Made by a program: the position numbers and the translations under genes. From CAZUXE01 sp964624585 (GTDB lineage Bacteria > Hydrothermota > Tepidihabitantia > B3-TA06), in the NCBI GenBank assembly GCA_964624585.1, contig CAZUXE010000006.1, forward strand, positions 1 to 64,000: a stretch of 64,000 nucleotides of DNA. The letters are read 5' to 3'. This document shows positions 25,266-33,878 of the stretch, piece after piece (positions within the stretch are counted from its first letter, which is position 1; each line of letters begins with the position of its first letter). A model generated the notes under the pieces. It worked only from the letters and a program-made list of their open reading frames with translations. It searched no databases and was not told the origin of the DNA.

Positions 25266-26204
25266 ATGTTCAGTATGGGATATACGACCTTGGGACGCAG
25301 AATTATTTTCGTTTTACTATTTTTATCCGTTTTATTGTACGCTGAACAATATGACGCTCCTGAACAACTTTTTCAATTCAGCGAAACGGAAAATAGCAAC
25401 TTAGGTTTCATTAGGGAAGGTTCAGGTCACGGTCCCCTTAGACTGCTAATTTCCGATAGCTTAATATACCTACTTGCCCGCCGCGACCATAAAGTATGTA
25501 TTTTTGATCTGGTCGGCAACATCCGTGATACCTTTCATCTAACTTTTTGTCCGGCGGATATCTCTTTCGACTCCTTGGGAAGGGTTCACGTTCTGCAAAA
25601 TAGAGTACAACCAAATTTCATAGCGGTTTTTGAAAATGGCAAGGAGGTTGAACGTCAAAAATTCAATCCGCTAAAAAACAGAGTCTTTACTGAAATTACC
25701 TTTTCTGCAAACGGAAAAAGGCTTCTGCTTGCCGGCGGCTATACCTACCAAATTGTACACTCAGGAGACGCTGATATACTTTATGCCTTGGGAGAACGCC
25801 CCGGACGCTTTAGAATAACTGATTCGCATATATCACATTCCCCCAATTCATCTGACGCAGTATTCTCAGCAGAAACACTCACCGGTTCCATTGCTCCTTT
25901 CAAGATAACTTGCCTTGAACGCGAATTACTCCAGTTTCACACTGACGATAATCAGGGACGTATATATATCGTAGGAACATCGGTTCAGGTGGACAACGAA
26001 GGCAAGGAATATCTTACGCGCCGCTTACTGGTCATAAAAAATGGAACTATTGTCGCAGAGATTAACGGAATGGAAGCTGGACATTCTTCCTACGACTACG
26101 CCAATCACGATATTGCCGTCGATCCCGACGGTAACGTGTACCTATGGCGTACAGACTTCAACCAACAACGCTCCGAAATCCTCCGTTGGCGTTTGAAAAA
26201 CTAA
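25266..26204 (+). CDS. Secreted beta-propeller-like protein, unknown (NHL-like pattern)
   Basis: A 312-aa protein with a signal peptide or N-terminal membrane anchor (about residues 11-26, ending LLYAEQ). The rest has repeated strand pairs such as VCIFDLVGNIRDTF, ISFDSLGRVHVLQN, ITFSANGKRLLLAGG and IAVDPDGNVYLW, which resemble NHL/6-bladed propeller turns with D-x-x-G-N/R-V-Y. Function unknown; perhaps an envelope binding protein. Start codon chosen from the leaderless promoter layout; a Met at residue 4 is an alternative. Confidence 0.78.
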   Translation: MFSMGYTTLGRRIIFVLLFLSVLLYAEQYDAPEQLFQFSETENSNLGFIREGSGHGPLRLLISDSLIYLLARRDHKVCIFDLVGNIRDTFHLTFCPADISFDSLGRVHVLQNRVQPNFIAVFENGKEVERQKFNPLKNRVFTEITFSANGKRLLLAGGYTYQIVHSGDADILYALGERPGRFRITDSHISHSPNSSDAVFSAETLTGSIAPFKITCLERELLQFHTDDNQGRIYIVGTSVQVDNEGKEYLTRRLLVIKNGTIVAEINGMEAGHSSYDYANHDIAVDPDGNVYLWRTDFNQQRSEILRWRLKN

Positions 26205-26661
26205 ATATCACTATAAGATACTTTTGTCGCAAATAATACAGTACCCTCCCTCAAACTATTAGAAACCGCTTACCGTGTAAAAATACATCCCTTTTCCACT
26301 TCTTTGCGCTTACCGACGGATAGGGAAAAAGACCACAGGCGTGTTACAAAAATTACCTACAAAGCTAAGACTTTGGTTTCATCTACCGAAAAATGACGCA
26401 CTTAGAAAAACCTTAGGACTTCACAGTATAGAGCATATACTAATCTTCTATCTAAAGGAATCCCCCCCCTTTTTCTGGGAGCTTGCAAAGGGGCTAAGTC
26501 AGCTCTTTCTTATGACAGAGATACATCTAAGCGCAAAGCTTAGCCTGGAATTGTCTTTACAAAGTTATCTCCTCAAAGCCTTCGGTTTTGAGTTTAAGAG
26601 TTTTGGCAATAGGATCGGAATTATAGGAACGCGAAGGTTTCGGCTCTAAGAGAAAAGTCGT
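26205..26661. other. Intergenic region between convergent genes
   Basis: A 457-nt gap between the secreted-protein gene and the convergent hppA. A 102-codon plus-strand frame starts with a GTG at 26341, but it has no ribosome binding site, promoter or recognisable motif, so I do not call it. A C-rich run is at about 26461. No clear terminator. Confidence 0.5.
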
Positions 26662-28749
26662 TCAGAACAACTTCAGGGCAAGAACAAGACCTACAAAAAC
26701 TATTGAAACCATAGACATCAATTTAATGAGTATATTTAAGGCTGGTCCTGCGGCATCCTTGAAGGGATCTCCCACTGTATCACCGGCTATGCTGGCTTTA
26801 TATGCCTGTGAGCCTTTGCCACCATGATGCCCTGCTTCAATATATTTTTTTGCGTTATCCCATGCTCCACCTGAGTTGGCCATAAATATGGCTACCGCGA
26901 ATCCTGAGGTTATTGCGCCAACCAATAACCCTATAACGCCTTCAATGCCTATGAGAATACCTATAGTTACAGGGGTAAGTATTGCAACCAACGATGGCAT
27001 TATCATCTTGTTCTGGGCTGCAAGTGTACATATTCTAACGGTTTGCGCATAGTCCGGTTTTTCGCGGCGCTCCATTATTCCGGTTTTGGTTTTGAACTGA
27101 TGCCTAACGTCTTGCACAACCTTTTGCGCAGCGTCGCCAATTGCCTTTATAATAAGGGCTGAAACTAGAAAAACTACCATAACTCCCATAAAAATACCTA
27201 CCAGAAGTCGCGGGTTGGTAAGGGTAAGGTCAAGCTTAAGCGAAAGCCCCATTTCTTTGGCGCGAACCAAAACCACATCGCGATAGGAGACCACGAGAGC
27301 CAGAGCGGTAAGTGCCGCAGAACCTACAGCAAAGCCTTTACCTGTGGCGGCAGTGGTATTTCCTAAAGAATCCAGGGCGTCGGTACGTTGACGAACCTCT
27401 TTTTCCAAATTAGCCATTTGAGCGTTTCCGCCCGCATTATCGGCAACAGGGCCATATGCGTCGGTTGCCAGAGTAATCCCGAGGGTTGAGAGCATTCCAA
27501 CAGCCGCTATGCCAACACCGTAGAGTCCATGACTAAAGCTTACAGACCCACCTGCTACAAAGAATGCGCCTAAAACAGCTGCTGCTACAATAAGTATGGA
27601 TGGCGCGGCAGAGATAAGTCCTACGGAAAACCCACGAATAATCACGGTTGCAGGGCCGGTTTCAGCGGCCTTTGAGATATCTTTTGTAGGTTTGTAGTGA
27701 TCGGAGGTAAAGTATTCGGTAACAAAACCAAGCATTAAGCCAGCTGCAAGACCTATAAGAACGGCGAAGAATACTCCTATATGCTGGGGGCCAAGAACGA
27801 ACCATACAACAAAGAAAACACCTATGGCGGTAATTAAGGCAGCACCCCATGTTCCGCGATGCAATGCCCACAATAGATTCTTCTGGCTTGCATTTTCCTT
27901 GCTTCGCACCATAAAGAATCCCAATATAGACGCAATTATTCCAATACCTGCAATTACCATAGGTAGTAGAACACCTTTTATACCCATTCCCGCAGCAGCG
28001 GCCAAAGCCATAGCAGCTATAAGGGAGGCATAGTAAGATTCATACAAATCGGCGCCCATGCCGGCAACATCTCCAACATTGTCCCCAACATTATCGGCAA
28101 TAACAGCGGGATTCCTTGGGTCGTCTTCTGGAATACCTGCTTCAACCTTGCCAACTAAATCTGCGCCTACATCGGCGGCCTTGGTAAATATGCCTCCGCC
28201 AACTCTGGCAAACAGAGCCTGAAAACTTGCACCCATACCAAAATTAAGCATCACTATAGTAATTTCAGAAACGTTCATCTTCAAGCCAAATTTAAGAACC
28301 GTATACCAGGTTGAAAGATCAAGAAGGGCCAAACCAACAACAGCAAGTCCCATAACCATGCCGGCGCTAAAGGCAACCTTAAGGCCGGAGTTCAAGTTGT
28401 CACGAGCGGCGTTGGCTGTGCGGGCTGATGAATTGGTGGCAACCTTAAGTCCTATAAATCCTGTAAGACCGGAGAGAATTCCACCAGAAGCAAATGCAAA
28501 GGGTACAGGGAAAGGTAGGAGCTTGAGGAAGGCAAGCACTATTAAGATAATAAATATTCCTAAGAAGAATAATCCTACTACGCTATATTGACGCTTAATG
28601 TAGGCTGCAGCTCCTTCGCGAATGGCTTCGGCAATTTCCTTCATTCGTGAGGTGCCTTCTTTTTTTCTCAAAATAGAAGCAACCAAAAGGGCTGCAAAGG
28701 CAAGCGCCAATACAACTCCCAATGGGGCTACCATAAATAGCCAATCCAT
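26662..28749 (-). CDS. hppA: K+-dependent membrane-bound pyrophosphatase, probably Na+-pumping
   Basis: A 695-aa ion-pumping pyrophosphatase with about 16 membrane helices that couples PPi hydrolysis to cation export. The catalytic block reads DVGADLVGKVEAGIPEDD followed by NVGDNVGD. K+-dependence is indicated by GNTTAATGKG (Ala where K+-independent enzymes have Lys). The gate Glu sits 3 residues after Asp in GADLYESY, as in the Na+-pumping Thermotoga enzyme, rather than 7 after it as in plant H+ pumps; Na+ transport is therefore likely but inferred. Start is ATG 28747-28749 with GGAGG 8 nt upstream; an earlier TTG overlaps that site. Fits the Nqr and sodium symporter genes nearby. Confidence 0.95.
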   Translation of the reverse strand: MDWLFMVAPLGVVLALAFAALLVASILRKKEGTSRMKEIAEAIREGAAAYIKRQYSVVGLFFLGIFIILIVLAFLKLLPFPVPFAFASGGILSGLTGFIGLKVATNSSARTANAARDNLNSGLKVAFSAGMVMGLAVVGLALLDLSTWYTVLKFGLKMNVSEITIVMLNFGMGASFQALFARVGGGIFTKAADVGADLVGKVEAGIPEDDPRNPAVIADNVGDNVGDVAGMGADLYESYYASLIAAMALAAAAGMGIKGVLLPMVIAGIGIIASILGFFMVRSKENASQKNLLWALHRGTWGAALITAIGVFFVVWFVLGPQHIGVFFAVLIGLAAGLMLGFVTEYFTSDHYKPTKDISKAAETGPATVIIRGFSVGLISAAPSILIVAAAVLGAFFVAGGSVSFSHGLYGVGIAAVGMLSTLGITLATDAYGPVADNAGGNAQMANLEKEVRQRTDALDSLGNTTAATGKGFAVGSAALTALALVVSYRDVVLVRAKEMGLSLKLDLTLTNPRLLVGIFMGVMVVFLVSALIIKAIGDAAQKVVQDVRHQFKTKTGIMERREKPDYAQTVRICTLAAQNKMIMPSLVAILTPVTIGILIGIEGVIGLLVGAITSGFAVAIFMANSGGAWDNAKKYIEAGHHGGKGSQAYKASIAGDTVGDPFKDAAGPALNILIKLMSMVSIVFVGLVLALKLF

Positions 28750-28796
28750 ACCTATTTCCTCCAAAAGTGAGTTTTCCTATATTCCAATAAACAAAC

Positions 28797-28824
28797 AGTT
28801 TACAGCCCAGCTTGGATATGTCAA
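28797..28824 (-). promoter_or_regulatory. Promoter of hppA
   Basis: Minus strand TTGACA (28819-28824), 16-nt spacer, TAAACT (28797-28802). The 296 nt beyond it (28825-29120) hold no gene I can support. Confidence 0.78.
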
Positions 28825-29120
28825 GGGCACTTACGGATAATTTCTGCAAAAGGGAACATCGGGAAAAGGATATGAGCGGCATCTAAAACTCCACTCGTAA
28901 ATTCAAGCTAGCGCATCGCTTTACCAGAAGAAAAGCAAGCGGCTCTCATCATAAGAGACAGTTAGCTGGTTCGCTCTATCTGTGCGCTTTGTAACAGGAA
29001 TTACCTAAACAAGCACTACCCTACTTCTACAGGATGAGTTTTATCCGCAATTGGACTTTCAAACCACTACCAGATCTTCACTCAACGCCTCAATTTCCGT
29101 CAGCGATTAAATCTTCACAC

Positions 29121-29279
29121 GACGTGCTAGCCTTCACGTAACACAGCACGCTTCAATCAACGCGTAAAGCTGCCAATCGACACGTCAAGCTTCGAATTGA
29201 CGTGTTAACCTTCGGATCGGCGTGTCAACCTTCGGGTCGACGTGTCAACCTTCGGGTCAACGTGTCAACCTTCGGTTGA
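29121..29279. repeat. Tandem array of about eight 20-bp units upstream of the symporter operon
   Basis: Units run in exact 20-bp register. The three nearest the promoter (29221, 29241, 29261) are almost identical, with core CGTGTCAACCTTCGGGTC; units at 29201, 29181, 29161, 29141 and 29121 are progressively degenerate. The last unit runs into the -35 box (29276-29281). Repeats about two helical turns apart beside a promoter suggest cooperative protein binding. No spacers, so it is not CRISPR. Confidence 0.85.
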
Positions 29280-29303
29280 CTAGCAAGTTTAAGTAGGTAT
29301 AGT
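29276..29303 (+). promoter_or_regulatory. Promoter of the symporter operon
   Basis: TTGACT (29276-29281), 16-nt spacer, TATAGT (29298-29303). The -35 box is part of the last 20-bp repeat, so a protein bound to the array would touch RNA polymerase. Confidence 0.78.
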
Positions 29304-29342
29304 TCTATCTGAAGTAAAAAATTTAACCATTGGAGGCGTTCT

Positions 29343-29465
29343 ATGGGACCATTGGGTTTTCCATGGCTAACATTTATGGCTATAGCAGTTACCGCCGTAG
29401 CGGTAGTTGCCTCAATTCTATGGGCTGTTTTTACAAAATCGAAGGAAATTGACAATGAGTCGTGA
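29343..29465 (+). CDS. Symporter small accessory protein (single membrane segment)
   Basis: A 40-aa protein: short N-terminus with GPLGFPW, one membrane helix (about residues 9-30, WLTFMAIAVTAVAVVASILW) and a charged tail ending KSKEIDNES. TTGGAGG lies 5 nt before the ATG. It overlaps the start of the sodium:solute symporter gene by 11 nt, so translation is coupled. Small proteins of this kind are known upstream of SSS-family symporters in anaerobes and are thought to be subunits or stabilisers. The match is by size, topology and position. Confidence 0.8.
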   Translation: MGPLGFPWLTFMAIAVTAVAVVASILWAVFTKSKEIDNES

Positions 29466-30942
29466 ATTCACCTATCTATTGATTCTTATTATATATGTTG
29501 CAATTGTTGTTCTAGTTGGAATCTTCGTAGGACGCAAGTCTAAAAAAGGCGCTGATTATTTTCTTGGCGGACGTTCAATTGGTCCATGGGTAACGGCTTT
29601 TTCCTTTGTTGCTGCCTACTTTTCATCGGTTCTAATAATTGGAGGAGGAGGTTTCGGCTATAAGTTTGGTATGGCGTCTTTATGGGTAGGAGCAATTAAC
29701 GTTCTTGTAGGTTGTTTTTTGGCCTGGGCTGTGCTTGGCAGAAGAGTCCGGCGCATGTCATCACGCCTTGAAGCGGTTACCGTACCAGAATTTTTTGAAA
29801 AACGGTTTTCCGCTCCTGCATCCCGTTTGTTCACAGCAGCCATAATTATCCTATTTCTCACTATATATAATGTTGCGGTTCTTAAAGGAATGGGTAACGC
29901 GCTTGAGGTTCTTATGGGTTGGAAGTATTGGGTTGCTGTAATAGTTGCAGGCGGTATCATTCTTCTTTACGTAGCTATTGGAGGTTATCTAGCCGTAGTA
30001 TGGACTAGTTTCATTCAAGCCTGGGTTATGATTTTCGCACTTATCTTCCTTACTGTTTTCGCACTTATAAGAATAGGCGGCATAGAGAACCTAAATTTAA
30101 CCCTGAAAGCGCTTAACCCTGGCCTAATCCAAACCCCAGGTGTTTGGGGATGGGGTGGACTTATTAGCTTTTCTCTTATAGTTTCATTTGGCGTCTGGGG
30201 AATGCCGCAATTGATTGTACGTTTCTTTTCCATCAAGAAAGCCAAACTTCTCCGCTTAGGTACTGTTTTGGCGACTGTGGGAGGAACAGTCGCCCTGCTG
30301 CCATATCTTAACGGTGCAATTGCCCGCGCACTGTATCCGCATTTGGAAAAAATGTATCCCAATGTTGCGGCCTCCAAGGTTGCCGACTTAGCAATTCCAA
30401 CATTGGTTCGCGACGTACTGCCAAGCTGGGCCGGAGGTATTCTACTTGCCGGAGTAATTGCCGCAGGAATGAGTACCTTTGCAGCAATACTTATTAAGGT
30501 ATCTTCATCCGTTGTGCGCGACTTAGTCCAACGGGCATCAAAGAAAAAGATGAGCGACAAAAAGGTTGTAGCATGGGGACGAGTGATAAGCATAAGCGCC
30601 GGCCTTATTTCTCTCATCATTGCAATAAAACCGCCTGACCTTATTTTAGTTATCACCGCCTTCTCATGGGCTGTAATTGCCTCTACTACTCTATGGCCTT
30701 TGCTATTTGGCATTTATTGGAAACGGGCTTCAAAAATAGGAGTTCTTTCTTCTATGTTTGTTGGAGCAGCTGTCGCTCTTATATGGCAAATACTCTCCAA
30801 GGCCGGATGGCAGCCTGTGGCTTCTTTGAAGGTCCATGGCTTTATGCCCGGAATTATTGCAAGCCTTATTGTTATTATTCTGGTTTCTTTATTTACACGT
30901 AAACCTGAACCTGCTGTGATAAGTAAAGCTTTTGGAGACTAG
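29455..30942 (+). CDS. Sodium:solute symporter (SSS family)
   Basis: A 495-aa transporter with about 13 membrane helices and the SSS/LeuT fold. Family features: the N-terminal GADYFLGGRSIGPWVTAFSFVAAYFS, then VTVPEFFEKRF, the helix VAIGGYLAVVWTSFIQAW (TM5 region) and GVIAAGMSTFAAILIKVSSSVVRD, which contains the Ser/Thr Na+ site of TM8. Substrate not assignable (proline, pantothenate, acetate-like solutes are all possible). The ATG at 29455 lies in the tail of the small accessory gene; the frame is open further upstream but without a ribosome binding site. Operon of two genes. Confidence 0.93.
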   Translation: MSREFTYLLILIIYVAIVVLVGIFVGRKSKKGADYFLGGRSIGPWVTAFSFVAAYFSSVLIIGGGGFGYKFGMASLWVGAINVLVGCFLAWAVLGRRVRRMSSRLEAVTVPEFFEKRFSAPASRLFTAAIIILFLTIYNVAVLKGMGNALEVLMGWKYWVAVIVAGGIILLYVAIGGYLAVVWTSFIQAWVMIFALIFLTVFALIRIGGIENLNLTLKALNPGLIQTPGVWGWGGLISFSLIVSFGVWGMPQLIVRFFSIKKAKLLRLGTVLATVGGTVALLPYLNGAIARALYPHLEKMYPNVAASKVADLAIPTLVRDVLPSWAGGILLAGVIAAGMSTFAAILIKVSSSVVRDLVQRASKKKMSDKKVVAWGRVISISAGLISLIIAIKPPDLILVITAFSWAVIASTTLWPLLFGIYWKRASKIGVLSSMFVGAAVALIWQILSKAGWQPVASLKVHGFMPGIIASLIVIILVSLFTRKPEPAVISKAFGD

Positions 30943-30951
30943 CTACTTTTT

Positions 30952-30979
30952 TTGACAATACGCGCAACGAAAATATGCT
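30952..30979 (+). promoter_or_regulatory. Promoter of lpdA
   Basis: TTGACA (30952-30957), 16-nt spacer, TATGCT (30974-30979), 10 nt after the symporter stop. Leader of about 50 nt ending in AAAGGAA before the ATG. Confidence 0.75.
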
Positions 30980-31035
30980 TATCTTAAAAAATAGTTGAGA
31001 CTAAAGGGTCGGCTATTTGCCGGAAAGGAACTGTA

Positions 31036-32430
31036 ATGAAATATGATGCAATTGTTATAGGAGCCGGCCCAGGCGGCTACCCTGCGGCAATTCGTTTGGC
31101 TCAACTGGGGAAAAAAACCCTGATAGTTGAAAAAAACGCCGTCGGTGGTGTATGTCTTAATAGAGGCTGCATTCCTACCAAGGCTCTTGCACATGCGGCT
31201 GAAGTTCGTCATTCGCTTGCCAACTATCAGAGAATGGGGCTTGGTTTCAAGGATTCAGGCCTTGACTTTCCTAAACTCCAACGCTGGAAAAACGCAACCG
31301 TTACAAGACTGGTAAAAGGCATCGAATTCCTTTTTAAGTCTAACGGTGTTGAGCTTATGACAGGTATTGGCCGCATAGTTGAACCCGAAGTCGTGGAAGT
31401 AAGAACTAAAGATGAAAGCATTAGGATTCAAACCGACTCCATTATACTTGCCACAGGTTCAACCCCTGTCCCGCTCCCACATATTAAACCTGATAATAAG
31501 GCTATTTTCTACGCTGAGGACGCATTGTTCTTTACGGAAATTCCATCATCCATGTTGATTGTAGGAGCAGGCGCCACTGGAATGGAAATGGCAACTATCT
31601 ACAATACCTTCGGCGCGAAGCTTACTGTTGTGGAAATAATGAAGCAAATACAGCCCGGACTTGACGCAGAGCTTGCAGAAAATTTAGCAAAGCTTATAAA
31701 AAAACAATCTATTGAGCTTATGCTTTCCTCGAAAGTAACAGAAGTTGAAAAACTGCCGGATACCTTGAAGGTCTCTATTCAAACTCCTGATGGGAAAATT
31801 GAAACTAGAGAAGTTGAAAAACTGCTGCTGAGCGTTGGACGAAAAGCTGTTACAGAGGAGCTTTGGGATAAAGCTTTAGCAATTGATATTGATATGAAGG
31901 GTTTTATTAAGGTGAATGAAAAATTGGAGACCTCTGTTCCAGGTATCTACGCAATAGGCGACCTTACAGGCCCACCGCTTCTTGCTCACAGAGCAAGCAA
32001 ACAAGGAATTATTGCAGCAGAGGTTATTGCCGGCAAAAAAAGCATTTATGCCCCCAAAGCCATGCCTTCCTGCATATATACCATACCGAATTTGGCCTCT
32101 GTTGGACTTTCCGAACAGCAAGCCATTGAAGCCGGCTATAAAATTGAAATAGGCCGCTTTCCTTACTCCGCCCTTGGACGCGCCGCAACACTTGGCGAAC
32201 GTGACGGTTTTGTAAAAATTATTGCAAACAAGCAATCGGGCAAACTTCTAGGTATGCAGGTAATGGGCGTTGGAGCAGATACTCTTATTGGCGAAGCTCT
32301 TATTGCACTAGAACTTAAGACCTCTTTTGAAACACTCGCCACCGCTGTACATCCGCATCCTACGCTTCTTGAAGCGGTTATGGAAGCGGCTGAAAATGTG
32401 AAAAAACGCGCAATACACATTAAAAATTAA
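31036..32430 (+). CDS. lpdA: Dihydrolipoyl dehydrogenase
   Basis: A 464-aa FAD-dependent disulfide oxidoreductase that reoxidises dihydrolipoamide with NAD+. Domains in order: FAD-binding GAGPGGYPAAIRLAQLG, redox-active pair in GGVCLNRGCIPTK (CxxxxC), NAD-binding GAGATGMEMATIYNTFG, the second FAD contact YAIGDLTGPPLLAHRA, and the C-terminal HPHPTLLEAVMEA with the catalytic His and Glu. No 2-oxoacid dehydrogenase or glycine-cleavage subunits are adjacent, so its partner complex is encoded elsewhere. Confidence 0.95.
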   Translation: MKYDAIVIGAGPGGYPAAIRLAQLGKKTLIVEKNAVGGVCLNRGCIPTKALAHAAEVRHSLANYQRMGLGFKDSGLDFPKLQRWKNATVTRLVKGIEFLFKSNGVELMTGIGRIVEPEVVEVRTKDESIRIQTDSIILATGSTPVPLPHIKPDNKAIFYAEDALFFTEIPSSMLIVGAGATGMEMATIYNTFGAKLTVVEIMKQIQPGLDAELAENLAKLIKKQSIELMLSSKVTEVEKLPDTLKVSIQTPDGKIETREVEKLLLSVGRKAVTEELWDKALAIDIDMKGFIKVNEKLETSVPGIYAIGDLTGPPLLAHRASKQGIIAAEVIAGKKSIYAPKAMPSCIYTIPNLASVGLSEQQAIEAGYKIEIGRFPYSALGRAATLGERDGFVKIIANKQSGKLLGMQVMGVGADTLIGEALIALELKTSFETLATAVHPHPTLLEAVMEAAENVKKRAIHIKN

Positions 32431-32768
32431 AACCTGATAGCTAGAAATCCTTTCAGACTATATGGAGTGTAACAAGGTTCTCGTTGCAAATAAACCAATA
32501 TAAAATACACTAAGATACTACTTTCCTCCCTCCCTTCGGTCGGGTCGGTCGGGTCGGATGAGTCGGTTACAATGACGAATCTAGCGAAGCTTTGGATAGA
32601 GGTCTATTCCTTAGTAACGGATATAGATAATACAAAGTGAAGTCTTGACAAACTCCAATTACAGCTTAATCTCAATATACTAATAGTTTTAGTAACGGCT
32701 TTTTGTGGTCTTTCAAGGTTCGCATGATGCAGGAAGGGCAGTTTGCACTAGCTTGGACAAAGGTGAGC
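32431..32768. other. Intergenic region with a short TCGG-type repeat
   Basis: About 340 nt between convergent genes without a supported gene. At 32536-32557 two and a half copies of a 9-nt unit TCGGTCGGG occur in tandem, followed by degenerate TCGG motifs. No clear terminator. Confidence 0.6.
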
Positions 32769-33878
32769 TTATTGCTCTTCCTCGTCCTTTTCTCTCAAAT
32801 AACCCAACCAATCGTTTAGTTGTGAAGCCCAATTTCTTGGTTCATATGCCGGAGCATCCTCTACTTCCTCTTCTTCGCCAACTTCATCGACTTCCCCTTT
32901 GACTTCTTTGCCCTTCTTGCTCTCCTCGCCCTCCTCAACTTCCTCTTTGCTTTCTTTCATATGGTTAATATCATTATGAGCAGTTTCTGCTACATCGGCT
33001 GAAGCCTCAGGATTTTCACTATCTTCCTTTTCCTTCTTATCGGCTTCCTTGCTTGGAGAAATAGAATCGGATAGTTCTGCAGCCAGCATTTGTTCAAAAC
33101 TTGGACCATCACTTTCCTTCTTATCTTGAGTCGGCGCTGAGGCCTTCTCTTCAAACTCCGCCGGAGCCTGTGTTGGCGACTTACCGCCCTCATCGCTCAC
33201 CCTTGCCCACTCCAAAACTAATGACGATATTGATGCTAAAACCGGCGCATCCCTATTGGTTTCTTTGCCTTGAAACGAAAATTCGCCGTGTTCCCAGGAA
33301 AGCATTTCATAAACCGCGGCCTCGTTTTGCTTGTCATCGGTACGTGCTTCTATAAGACGTCCTTCAGCAAACAGCATAGTACCTTTCAATTCCTTGCTGG
33401 TTACAGTCAATACACCGCTTTTTGCACTAAATTCAAGAAGTTGAAGTATATCTATCAGGCCTGACTGAGATATTGAACCTGCAAGTTCCTTGCCTGAATT
33501 ATCATCGTACATAAGGCTGTTGATTCGTTCCATCATCAAAGGCAGGGTGCAAGTTTCTGCTACAAAGTCATCAACCCCACGTTCGGTAACCATTTTTTTA
33601 ACCTCAGGGGATTCATCGGCTGTAATAAGCATCACTTTAAGATCGCTTGGATTCGCGGCGCGTTCTTTTTTCAGCTCTTCCCAAAAATCCGCAGCATATT
33701 CCCTATCCAAAGCGTTACTTACGATGATTATATCGGGATGTTCTTTTTTTATAAAAATCAGGGCTTCATGCAGGGTGGATACTTCATCTATGATATGACC
33801 AACATTTTTCAAAGTTCGTCCCAATCGGCTCAAAGGTTTGCTTTCCCGACAGGCAAAAAGGATATGTCGGAAGTTCAT
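32769..33878 (-). CDS. Pseudo-receiver plus DUF4388 (PATAN-like) protein
   Basis: A 369-aa cytoplasmic protein in three parts. Residues about 1-120 look like a response-regulator receiver (HILFACRESKPLSRLGRTL, then HPDIIIVSNAL, then KVMLITADES), but the phospho-acceptor Asp position appears to be Ser or Asn, so it is probably not phosphorylated. Residues about 128-225 form a DUF4388 domain (GSISQSGLIDILQLLEFSAK, GVLTVTS, GTMLFAEGRLIEA, HGEFSF). The rest is an acidic Glu/Lys-rich low-complexity region. It overlaps the upstream TPR gene by ATGA, so the two are translated together. Likely a signalling or scaffold protein. Confidence 0.82.
   Translation of the reverse strand: MNFRHILFACRESKPLSRLGRTLKNVGHIIDEVSTLHEALIFIKKEHPDIIIVSNALDREYAADFWEELKKERAANPSDLKVMLITADESPEVKKMVTERGVDDFVAETCTLPLMMERINSLMYDDNSGKELAGSISQSGLIDILQLLEFSAKSGVLTVTSKELKGTMLFAEGRLIEARTDDKQNEAAVYEMLSWEHGEFSFQGKETNRDAPVLASISSLVLEWARVSDEGGKSPTQAPAEFEEKASAPTQDKKESDGPSFEQMLAAELSDSISPSKEADKKEKEDSENPEASADVAETAHNDINHMKESKEEVEEGEESKKGKEVKGEVDEVGEEEEVEDAPAYEPRNWASQLNDWLGYLREKDEEEQ

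Noticed and set aside
26341..26649. 102-codon plus-strand frame in the gap before hppA
   Set aside because: GTG start without ribosome binding site or promoter; no motif.
29121..29279. CRISPR array
   Set aside because: Units are directly joined 20-bp repeats without unique spacers and no cas genes are nearby.
30015..30713. 232-codon minus-strand frame opposite the symporter
   Set aside because: Antisense shadow of a transporter with clear family motifs on the plus strand.
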